From positions 1 through 9,303 of the forward strand of contig JADFYX010000083.1 of the NCBI GenBank assembly GCA_015232795.1: a stretch of DNA of 9,303 nt. The letters are read 5' to 3'. The position numbers and the translations under genes were made by a program. The notes under the pieces were generated by a model. It did not search any database, had not been told where the DNA came from, and saw nothing but the letters and a program-made list of their open reading frames with translations. This DNA comes from Magnetococcales bacterium (GTDB taxonomy: Bacteria > Pseudomonadota > Magnetococcia > Magnetococcales > JADFYX01). Of this stretch, positions 1-6,116 are shown one piece after another (positions within the stretch are counted from its first letter, which is position 1; every line of letters begins with the position of its first letter).

Positions 1-1
1 A

Positions 2-1021
2 TATGAAGATTTACTACCTATTTTAGAGGCAGATACACCACCTCCAGGGGTGGCAAAACCCACCCCTGGTGTTGGGGAGGATGCCCCACGGATATTAACA
101 ACACTGCCCCATACCGCTTATGTAAAAATTGCAGAGGGGTGTAACAATCCCTGTGCTTTTTGCATCATACCGCAACTTCGTGGTGCTTTTGTTTCGCGAG
201 AGCCAGAGGATATTGATAGTGAAATTGTAGTATTGGTTGAACAGGGTGTTGTTGAGGTAAATTTAATTTCTCAAGATACTACTCTTTACGGGCGAGATCT
301 GGACCGTCGTTTGAGTTTGGCAGATCTTTTAGCAGGCTTAATAGAGATTCCTGGGCTTCGGTGGATACGCTTGCTTTATCTCTACCCCACCATGGTTACT
401 GATCAACTTCTGAATATTATGAGTGAAGATAATAGTATCCTGCCCTATTTTGATATTCCTCTGCAACACAGCCATTCGGCAGTTTTAAAAAGGATGAAAA
501 GGGCAGAGCGGGAGGCAGATGTTTATAAATTAATTCAGCGGATTCGTAATAAAATACCCCATGCCACCATTCGTACCACGTTTATTGTGGGTTTTCCTGG
601 GGAGAGCGAAGCTGAATTTCAGCATCTTTATGATTTTATAAAAGAGACACGCTTTGATCATGTGGGAGTTTTTACCTATTCCGATGAACAAGGGACCACA
701 GCTTTTGATCTGGAAGACAAAATACCAGCCGATATTGCCCAAGAACGCCGTGATAGGTTGATGGCTCTGCAACAGACCATAAGCCAAGAGAAACTTGCGA
801 CATTTATAGGAAAAACCATCCCTGTTTTGGTGGAAGGTGTCTCTGAAGAGAACGAGTGGCTTTTGGAAGGGCGTACCATGGGCCAAGCTCCTGATGTTGA
901 TGGAGTTGTCTATATAAATGATGGTTCCCCAAAAATCGGAAGTGTGGTTGATATAGAGATAACCGAAGCTTATGAATATGATCTGGTTGGTCATCTAAAA
1001 ACAGTAAGAGATACCCCTTAA
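2..1021 (+). CDS. rimO: Ribosomal protein S12 methylthiotransferase RimO, 5'-truncated by window edge
   Basis: Radical SAM enzyme that adds a methylthio group to the beta-carbon of a conserved aspartate of ribosomal protein S12, using SAM and two iron-sulfur clusters in the cytoplasm. The frame is open from base 2. The GTG at 50 is an internal valine codon in an already open frame, not a start, so roughly the first 100 residues (most of the N-terminal MTTase domain) are missing to the left. The radical SAM motif CNNPCAFC is seen at 140-163, with cysteines at 140-142, 152-154 and 161-163, followed by the RimO-like IIPQLRG. The C-terminal TRAM domain (about 790-1000) has the RimO-typical RTMGQAPDVDGVVYI stretch, which separates it from the tRNA enzyme MiaB. 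It ends one base before rarA, suggesting translational coupling. The family assignment is secure; only the upstream end is unseen. Confidence 0.95.
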   Translation, partial: YEDLLPILEADTPPPGVAKPTPGVGEDAPRILTTLPHTAYVKIAEGCNNPCAFCIIPQLRGAFVSREPEDIDSEIVVLVEQGVVEVNLISQDTTLYGRDLDRRLSLADLLAGLIEIPGLRWIRLLYLYPTMVTDQLLNIMSEDNSILPYFDIPLQHSHSAVLKRMKRAEREADVYKLIQRIRNKIPHATIRTTFIVGFPGESEAEFQHLYDFIKETRFDHVGVFTYSDEQGTTAFDLEDKIPADIAQERRDRLMALQQTISQEKLATFIGKTIPVLVEGVSEENEWLLEGRTMGQAPDVDGVVYINDGSPKIGSVVDIEITEAYEYDLVGHLKTVRDTP

Positions 1022-1022
1022 C

Positions 1023-2333
1023 ATGTCTCGCCTCGCCTTTGGTACTCCATCATCACCTCTGGCAGATAGGATGCGACCCCAAATATTGGCGCAGATCGTC
1101 GGGCAGGAACATCTAACCGCCAAGGGTATGCTGCTTTATGAGGCACTGGAAAACAACCGTATTCCCTCTTTAATTCTTTGGGGACCACCTGGTTGTGGCA
1201 AGACCACTATTGCCAGAGTTATTGCCAACAAGACAAAATACCGTTTTGAGGCACTATCAGCGGTGTTGGCAGGGGTAAAAGAGGTGCGGGAGGTGGTGCA
1301 GACAGCCCGTGGTGAATTGGACTCCGGGGGAGTGGGAACCATTCTTTTTGTTGATGAAATCCACCGTTTTAACAAGGGGCAGCAAGATGCCTTTCTGCCT
1401 TTTGTCGAAGATGGCACTATCACCCTTATTGGGGCTACTACCCAAAATCCATCTTTTGAGTTAAATGGTGCGTTGTTATCACGTTGTCAGGTTATGGTGT
1501 TAAAACCCCTTGGCAAAGATGATCTGCTTTTGCTGTTACAGCGTGCTATTGATGATAGTATTCATGGTTTTGGGCCGCTAAATATAAACCTTGCCCCAGA
1601 AGTTTTACCAGAAATAGCCAATCAAGCAGATGGAGATGCCCGTTATAGCCTTAATTTGTTGGACTCTTTTGTTGAAATCGCCAGCCAAAAAATAGCTGCT
1701 GGTGATCTGTTAAATATTGATGATTTGACCAAAAGTTTAAATCATCGTGCAACATTATATGACAAAACTGGAGAGTTTCACTATAACCTCATCTCCGCGT
1801 TTCATAAATCTTTACGGGGGTCAGATGTTGATGCTGCTCTTTATTGGTTGGCCCGTATGCTTGAAGGTGGTGAGGATGGAATGTATATAGCAAGGCGTAT
1901 GGTGCGTTTTGCTTCAGAAGATATAGGCAATGCTGATCCTCAAGCTTTAGCCATTAGCCTGCATGCCAAAGAGTCTTACCATTTTCTTGGTTCACCAGAA
2001 GGGGAGCTTGCATTGGCTCAGGCAGTTATTTATCTAGCCAGTGCGCCAAAGAGCAACAGTGCCTATGTGGCATTTAAAAAGGCACAAGATTGTGCAAGAA
2101 AAAATGGACCACTACCACCACCTTCCCATATATTGAACGCACCCACCAAGTTAATGAAAGATCTTGGTTATGGCAAAGGTTATCTTTATGCTCATGATTA
2201 TGAAGGGGGAGTTGTAACCCAGGAGTATATGCCAGAAACCCTGAAAAATAAAAAATTCTTTCAGCCTGTACAAAGAGGTTTTGAGCGAGAGATTGCTCGG
2301 CGGTTGGAGTATTGGCAAAAGCTGAAAAGATAG
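1023..2333 (+). CDS. rarA: Replication-associated recombination protein RarA (MgsA), AAA+ ATPase
   Basis: Clamp-loader-like AAA+ ATPase of the RarA/MgsA/WRNIP1 family. It acts on DNA at stalled replication forks and influences recombination and gap handling. Its 436 residues are close to the usual 440-450. Visible motifs: the N-terminal family signature PLADRMRP (12-19) and IVGQEHL; Walker A GPPGCGKT (54-61); Walker B ILFVDE (107-112) followed by the family-typical IHRFNKGQQD; sensor-1 region GATTQNPSFE (137-146); and a candidate arginine finger in LLSRC (R154). The C-terminal half carries the RarA tetramerisation region, including GGEDGMYIARRMVRFASEDIG. ATG at 1023 is one base after the rimO stop with no strong Shine-Dalgarno, so translation is probably coupled to rimO. 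The rarA-crcB neighbourhood is also known from some gammaproteobacteria. Confidence 0.96.
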   Translation: MSRLAFGTPSSPLADRMRPQILAQIVGQEHLTAKGMLLYEALENNRIPSLILWGPPGCGKTTIARVIANKTKYRFEALSAVLAGVKEVREVVQTARGELDSGGVGTILFVDEIHRFNKGQQDAFLPFVEDGTITLIGATTQNPSFELNGALLSRCQVMVLKPLGKDDLLLLLQRAIDDSIHGFGPLNINLAPEVLPEIANQADGDARYSLNLLDSFVEIASQKIAAGDLLNIDDLTKSLNHRATLYDKTGEFHYNLISAFHKSLRGSDVDAALYWLARMLEGGEDGMYIARRMVRFASEDIGNADPQALAISLHAKESYHFLGSPEGELALAQAVIYLASAPKSNSAYVAFKKAQDCARKNGPLPPPSHILNAPTKLMKDLGYGKGYLYAHDYEGGVVTQEYMPETLKNKKFFQPVQRGFEREIARRLEYWQKLKR

Positions 2334-2337
2334 GGAG
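2333..2337 (+). promoter_or_regulatory. Ribosome binding site for crcB
   Basis: GGGAG overlaps the last base of the rarA stop codon and lies 8 bases before the ATG at 2346. It supports that start and suggests translation from a shared transcript. Confidence 0.6.
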
Positions 2338-2345
2338 CCAGAGCA

Positions 2346-2720
2346 ATGAAAACAATATTTTATGTCGCAATGGGAGGTTCAGTAGGGGCAGTATTGCGCT
2401 ATCTCATCTCTGGTTGGGTATATCAATGGTTGGGGCGTAGTTTTCCCTGGGGTACATTGGCAGTTAACGTGGTCGGTTCTCTGTTGATGGGTTTTGGTTT
2501 TTTTCTTTTTACAGAACGGGTAATGATAACTCCTGATCTTAGAGTTGCTATTCTGGTTGGGGGGCTTGGGGCTTTGACTACTTTTTCTACATTTTCCATT
2601 GAAACTCTAAATCTAATTGAGGGAGGAGCAAACCCTGCTGCCTTTGCCAACGTGATTCTCAGCGTTATTTTATGTATTTTTGCGGTTTGGTTAGGTATGT
2701 GGTTGGCAAGAATGGTATGA
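2346..2720 (+). CDS. crcB: Fluoride-specific ion channel CrcB/FluC
   Basis: Small inner-membrane protein forming a dual-topology dimeric fluoride channel that lowers cytoplasmic fluoride. Its 124 residues are the normal family length. Four hydrophobic segments are apparent, at about 4-26, 35-55, 66-90 and 97-121. Family motifs are intact: GGSVGAVLRYL near the N-terminus (10-20), GTLAVNVVGS (36-45) with the conserved pore asparagine N41, and GGLGALTTFSTFSIE (72-86). F80 and F83 in that last motif are the fluoride-track phenylalanines. ATG 2346 follows GGGAG at good spacing, 12 bases after rarA, so it belongs to the same run. There is no room for a fluoride riboswitch in front of it, so expression here is more likely driven by the upstream operon. 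The next gene, DUF190, is a recurrent crcB partner. Confidence 0.96.
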   Translation: MKTIFYVAMGGSVGAVLRYLISGWVYQWLGRSFPWGTLAVNVVGSLLMGFGFFLFTERVMITPDLRVAILVGGLGALTTFSTFSIETLNLIEGGANPAAFANVILSVILCIFAVWLGMWLARMV

Positions 2721-2743
2721 TTGCCTTAAGGTTTTAAAGATCC

Positions 2744-2750
2744 AGGAGGT
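2744..2750 (+). promoter_or_regulatory. Strong ribosome binding site for the DUF190 gene
   Basis: AGGAGGT, a near-perfect Shine-Dalgarno, stands 6 bases before the ATG at 2757. It is the strongest ribosome binding site in the window and fixes that start. The small DUF190 protein may therefore be made in greater amounts than its operon neighbours. Confidence 0.8.
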
Positions 2751-2756
2751 AATTCA

Positions 2757-3098
2757 ATGGAAGATAGAGGTCAACAACACTCTTTGTTTTTAGTTCGTAT
2801 CTATTTTAATGAAGACAATCTTTATAAAGAGAGACCTTTATCGGACTATCTATTAAATGAGGTTGAGAAGTCTGGTTTATCAGGTGCTACCGTCTTTCGT
2901 GGTATCATGGGCTTTGGTGTGCATCATCATGTTCACACCACATCATTGCTTAGGTTAACTGAAAGTCTACCACTAATTTTGGAAATAATGGATACTGAGC
3001 AGAAACTCTTGGAGTTGCTGCAAAAATTGAAACCAGCATTGAATGAGTGTACGATCATCAAAATTCCTGTTGAGTCGATTAACCTGGATTTTTTGTGA
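2757..3098 (+). CDS. DUF190 family protein, PII-like, crcB-linked
   Basis: A 113-residue soluble protein of the DUF190 family, whose known structures have a GlnB/PII-like ferredoxin fold and form trimers; the biochemical role is not established. The diagnostic stretch is GATVFRGIMGFG (43-54), followed by a His cluster HHHVH (56-60) and LLRLTESLPLILEIMDTEQ, the second half of the domain. An acidic strand-helix start (LFLVRIYFNEDN) fits the first beta-alpha unit. No signal peptide or membrane segment is seen. It lies 36 bases after crcB and has its own strong ribosome binding site. Linkage of DUF190 with crcB is recurrent in bacteria, so a sensory or modulatory role for fluoride export is a reasonable inference, but not shown. 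The family call is sure; the function is open. Confidence 0.9.
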   Translation: MEDRGQQHSLFLVRIYFNEDNLYKERPLSDYLLNEVEKSGLSGATVFRGIMGFGVHHHVHTTSLLRLTESLPLILEIMDTEQKLLELLQKLKPALNECTIIKIPVESINLDFL

Positions 3099-3101
3099 AT
3101 T

Positions 3102-3129
3102 ATAACCGTAAATAAAATTCGGTTTATTT
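3102..3129 (+). terminator. Possible weak intrinsic terminator after DUF190
   Basis: Directly after the DUF190 stop, ATAACCG (3102-3108) can pair with CGGTTTAT (3120-3127) with one bulged base, followed by more T residues. An alternative overlapping pairing is AAATAAA (3110-3116) with TTTATTT (3123-3129) around a 6-base loop. Both stems are short and AT-rich, so termination would be partial at best. The position, at a change from housekeeping to sugar-nucleotide genes, is the main support. Confidence 0.3.
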
Positions 3130-3153
3130 TGTTGTGGGGTTAATAAAAAAAAG

Positions 3154-4461
3154 ATGAAAAACATCTTAATAGATAAAATACAGCAAAAAAAAGCTGTTAT
3201 AGGCATAGTTGGGCTTGGTTATGTGGGTCTACCATTGGCTCTCAGATATCTGGAAGAGGGGTTTGGGGTGGTAGGTTTTGATATTGACCCGCTAAAAATT
3301 TCTAAACTTGCCAAGGGTGAACCCTACATAGAACATATTGATCCCGCACCATTTTTAACAGCCATAAATAACAGAACATTTGTGGCAACTACTGATTTTG
3401 CAACAATAAAAACTGTTGATGCAATTATTCTCTGTGTGCCAACCCCCCTTAATAAAAATAGGGAGCCTGACCTTAGTTTTGTCACAGGATCTCTGCAAAA
3501 TATCATTCCCCATATGCGCCCTGCACAGGTTGTCTCTTTGGAGAGCACCACTTATCCAGGAACAACCGCAGAAATAATGTTGCCACCAATTACGGCTGCC
3601 GGGTATACGGTAGGTACAGATGCATTTTTAATTTATTCTCCAGAACGTGAAGATCCGGCAAACCCAGATTTTACGACCAAGACCATCCCCAAAGTAGTAG
3701 GCGGTTCTACACCAAACTGTATGGAAGTTGGGCAAGCTCTATATGAGAAGATTATTGATGAAGTGGTACCAGTTTCTTCAACTGGAGCGGCAGAAATGGT
3801 TAAAATCTTAGAGAATACATTCCGTTCTGTAAATATTGCGTTGGTAAATGAGCTGAAAATAGTAGCTGATCGTATGGGTTTGGATATTTTTGAGGTTATA
3901 CGGGCTGCTGCCACCAAACCGTTTGGTTATACACCGTTTTATCCTGGTCCTGGTTTAGGAGGGCACTGTATTCCTATAGATCCTTTCTACCTAACCTGGA
4001 AAGCCCGTGAATATGGCATTAATACTCGTTTTATTGAGTTGGCTGGTGAAGTAAACACCTCTATGCCGGATTTTGTCATCGGTAAAATAGTGGCAGCATT
4101 AAATAATATTACCAAATCTGTACGGGGATCACGAATTTTGGTTTTGGGCTTGGCTTACAAAAAAAATGTAGATGATGTGCGAGAATCCCCAAGCTTTGTG
4201 CTGTTAGAAAAGTTACAAGCGTTGGGGGCTGATGTGGACTATTCCGATCCTCATGTTCCTGTTACACCTGTTATGCGGGCACACTCCATAACATTAAAAA
4301 GTGTAACTCTTACACCCCAAGTGGTGAGTTCATACGACTGCATTTTGGTGGCAACAGATCATGATCGTTTTGATTGGGATATGATTAAACAGAATGCTAA
4401 ATTGGTTATAGATCCTCGTGGTGTTTATCAAGCTGATGAAATAAAAATTTATCGGGCATGA
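3154..4461 (+). CDS. wbpA: UDP-N-acetylglucosamine 6-dehydrogenase (WbpA/TviB-type nucleotide sugar dehydrogenase)
   Basis: Cytosolic NAD-dependent enzyme oxidising C6 of a UDP-HexNAc (most likely UDP-GlcNAc) to the uronic acid, for O-antigen or exopolysaccharide precursors. Its 435 residues match the WbpA length. The Rossmann NAD motif is GIVGLGYVGLP (17-27, GxGxxG at 20-25), ending in the acidic GFDID strand. YIEHI (58-62) is typical of the WbpA/TviB branch rather than UDP-glucose dehydrogenase. Also visible are SPERxDPxN (162-170), K217 and N221 of the central helix, and GGHCIPIDP (269-277) with catalytic C272. The C-terminal UDP-binding domain has VLGLAYKKNVDDVRESPS. ATG 3154 has no clear Shine-Dalgarno and is preceded by an A8 tract. 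The manC gene starts 13-16 bases after the stop, so the two are cotranscribed. UDP-ManNAc or UDP-GalNAc specificity cannot be excluded; the symbol is by similarity. Confidence 0.88.
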   Translation: MKNILIDKIQQKKAVIGIVGLGYVGLPLALRYLEEGFGVVGFDIDPLKISKLAKGEPYIEHIDPAPFLTAINNRTFVATTDFATIKTVDAIILCVPTPLNKNREPDLSFVTGSLQNIIPHMRPAQVVSLESTTYPGTTAEIMLPPITAAGYTVGTDAFLIYSPEREDPANPDFTTKTIPKVVGGSTPNCMEVGQALYEKIIDEVVPVSSTGAAEMVKILENTFRSVNIALVNELKIVADRMGLDIFEVIRAAATKPFGYTPFYPGPGLGGHCIPIDPFYLTWKAREYGINTRFIELAGEVNTSMPDFVIGKIVAALNNITKSVRGSRILVLGLAYKKNVDDVRESPSFVLLEKLQALGADVDYSDPHVPVTPVMRAHSITLKSVTLTPQVVSSYDCILVATDHDRFDWDMIKQNAKLVIDPRGVYQADEIKIYRA

Positions 4462-4462
4462 T

Positions 4463-4469
4463 GAGAGAG
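4463..4469 (+). promoter_or_regulatory. Ribosome binding site deciding the manC start
   Basis: GAGAGAG lies 8 bases before the ATG at 4478 and only 5 before the in-frame TTG at 4475. The spacing favours ATG 4478 as the real start. Confidence 0.5.
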
Positions 4470-4477
4470 TTGATTTG

Positions 4478-5908
4478 ATGAGAGAAGGAAAGTTGGTTCC
4501 GGTGATTCTATCGGGAGGCTCAGGGACTCGTCTTTGGCCTCTATCCAGAGATGTCTATCCCAAACAATTTCTTCCACTTATTAGTGATGAATCCCTATTT
4601 CAGACAACATTACGTCGTCTCGAGGGTGTGGAAAACTTAGACTCGCCACTTATTATTTGCAACAATCAGCACCGCTTTTTAGTTGCAGAACAGACGAGAA
4701 AGATCGGAATAATTCCAGAATCAATAATATTGGAACCAGTCGGCCGTAACACGGCACCTGCTACTGCTTGTGCTGCATTAATTGCGGTAAACAAAGATCC
4801 AAATTCCATCCTTCTGGTTTTGCCAGCAGACCATATCATTCAAAATATTTCTGTTTATCAAAAACAGCTCGCCTTAGGGGTTACTCAGGCGCGTCTGGGT
4901 AAACTAGTTACTTTTGGTATTGTAGCAACAGAACCCCAAACAGGTTTTGGCTATATTAAACGCGGTGAGGAAGTTCCCCTTGGCAATGGGTTTGTTGTAG
5001 CCAAGTTTGTTGAAAAGCCGGATATTAATAGAGCTACCCAATATGTCGAATCTGGTGAATATTACTGGAACAGCGGTATGTTTATGTTTAGTGCCAGTAA
5101 GTTTTTAGAAGAGCTCGCCCAATTTTCACCTGAAATTTTAATTGCTTGTAAGAAGGCTGTGGGGCAGGCTGAAAAAGATTTGGATTTTTTACGCCTTGAT
5201 AACGATGCCTTTAGTAGCTGCCCTAAAGATTCAATAGATTATGCTGTTATGGAAAAAACCGCACTATCTGTCGTGATGCCCCTTGATGCTGGTTGGAGTG
5301 ATGTTGGTTCGTGGTCGGCATTGTGGGAGGTGGGAGATAAAGATGAGTGCAATAATGTATTAAAAGGTGACATTAGCCTAGAAGATAGCTCTGACTGCTA
5401 TATCAACGCCAGCCACCGTTTGGTTGCAGCCGTAGGTCTAAAAGATCATGTAATTATTGAAACTTCCGATTCAATATTTGTTGCACCAAAATCTCAGGTA
5501 CAAAAAGTAAAAGCCATTGTTGAGAGGCTAAAAACTCAGGGACGTGTGGAGACAATAAGCCATCGCAAGGTATTTCGCCCATGGGGTGCTTATGAATCCA
5601 TAACCGTAGCTAAAGGATTTCAGGTAAAACTTATCACTGTTAATCCTGGTGCTGTACTCTCTCTACAATTGCATCACTATAGGGCCGAGCATTGGGTTGT
5701 GGTGCGTGGCACAGCAAAAGTAACAAGAGGTGATGAGATTTTATATTTGATGGAAGATCAATCAACTTATATTCCTGTGGGTGTTAAACACCGTTTGGAA
5801 AATTCGGGTACCATCCCCTTGGAGTTGATAGAGGTCCAGAGCGGAAGCTATCTTGGTGAAGATGATATAGTCCGTTTTGAAGATCTTTATGGCAGAGCCT
5901 CGTCTTAG
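4478..5908 (+). CDS. manC: Bifunctional mannose-1-phosphate guanylyltransferase / mannose-6-phosphate isomerase
   Basis: Makes GDP-mannose from mannose-1-phosphate and GTP, and interconverts fructose-6-P and mannose-6-P (ManC/AlgA/WbpW type II enzyme). It has 476 residues from ATG 4478; an in-frame TTG one codon earlier is possible but less well spaced to the ribosome binding site. The N-terminal nucleotidyltransferase has LSGGSGTRLWPLSR (11-24), PKQFL (28-32), EPVGRNTAPA (86-95), LPADH (115-119) and the mannose site FVEKPD (177-182). The C-terminal cupin isomerase starts at RPWGAYESI (367-375). Its metal-site stretch is QLHHYRAEHW (397-406), giving Q397, H399 and E404, with H438 as the expected fourth ligand. 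It ends in the family-typical RFEDLYGR. Both domains look intact. Two TAG stops stand in tandem. It pairs with the UDP-HexNAc dehydrogenase just upstream to feed surface polysaccharide synthesis, whose transferases are not in this window. Confidence 0.93.
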   Translation: MREGKLVPVILSGGSGTRLWPLSRDVYPKQFLPLISDESLFQTTLRRLEGVENLDSPLIICNNQHRFLVAEQTRKIGIIPESIILEPVGRNTAPATACAALIAVNKDPNSILLVLPADHIIQNISVYQKQLALGVTQARLGKLVTFGIVATEPQTGFGYIKRGEEVPLGNGFVVAKFVEKPDINRATQYVESGEYYWNSGMFMFSASKFLEELAQFSPEILIACKKAVGQAEKDLDFLRLDNDAFSSCPKDSIDYAVMEKTALSVVMPLDAGWSDVGSWSALWEVGDKDECNNVLKGDISLEDSSDCYINASHRLVAAVGLKDHVIIETSDSIFVAPKSQVQKVKAIVERLKTQGRVETISHRKVFRPWGAYESITVAKGFQVKLITVNPGAVLSLQLHHYRAEHWVVVRGTAKVTRGDEILYLMEDQSTYIPVGVKHRLENSGTIPLELIEVQSGSYLGEDDIVRFEDLYGRASS

Positions 5909-5948
5909 TAGTAAAATGGAGTAGAAAAAAAAAGATTTAACTCAGTTC

Positions 5949-5980
5949 TAACATTCAATAATACATAATAATGAATGTTA
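5949..5980. repeat. Perfect 9-bp inverted repeat between manC and the SPOR gene
   Basis: TAACATTCA (5949-5957) and TGAATGTTA (5972-5980) are exact reverse complements around a 14-base A/T-rich spacer. No T run follows, so it is a poor intrinsic terminator. A dyad operator for a dimeric regulator of the downstream gene, or an RNA hairpin ending the manC transcript, are both possible. In a stretch this AT-rich, chance is also possible. Confidence 0.5.
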
Positions 5981-6050
5981 TAGTTAACTTTAATATAAAG
6001 ATCCATTTTAGCAAAGCCTAGTTTGTGTTAACTTGATAAATTGTGAAATC

Positions 6051-6078
6051 TTGGAATTTTAAGATCATTCCATATTTT
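6051..6078 (+). promoter_or_regulatory. Tentative sigma70-like promoter for the AAA-SPOR gene
   Basis: TTGGAA (6051-6056) and TATTTT (6073-6078) are separated by 16 bases; each matches 4 of 6 consensus positions. This would give a leader of roughly 30 bases before GTG 6117. The region is so AT-rich that weak matches are expected by chance, so this is only a candidate. Confidence 0.2.
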
Positions 6079-6116
6079 TACAAGTTCTTAGAACCTTAGC
6101 CGATAGTTGATATAGA

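Larger units (their letters stand above)
5909..6116. other. AT-rich intergenic region between manC and the AAA-SPOR gene
   Basis: This 208-base non-coding stretch is the longest gap in the window. It holds an A9 run (5925-5933), the 9-bp inverted repeat at 5949-5980, two copies of GTTAACTT (5983-5990 and 6027-6034), and a small palindrome GTTCT-T-AGAAC (6084-6094) upstream of the GTG start. No ORF or RNA gene is recognised. It is the expected site of the promoter for the downstream gene and of the end of the sugar-nucleotide transcript. Confidence 0.7.

Noticed and set aside
50..52. GTG at 50 as the start of the rimO-like gene
   Set aside because: The frame is open back to base 2 and the upstream residues (YEDLLPIL) resemble the region ahead of the radical SAM motif in RimO. 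The gene is cut by the window edge.
2334..2345. Fluoride riboswitch ahead of crcB
   Set aside because: Only 12 bases separate rarA and crcB, and no fluoride-aptamer-like fold was recognised at the end of rarA.
4461..4477. ATG at 4461 and TTG at 4475 as starts for manC
   Set aside because: ATG 4461 is out of frame with ManC. TTG 4475 is in frame but too close to the purine-rich GAGAGAG; ATG 4478 has better spacing.
5909..6116. Small RNA or tRNA gene in the longest gap
   Set aside because: No tRNA-like arms or GC-rich structured segment; the region is AT-rich with only short dyads.
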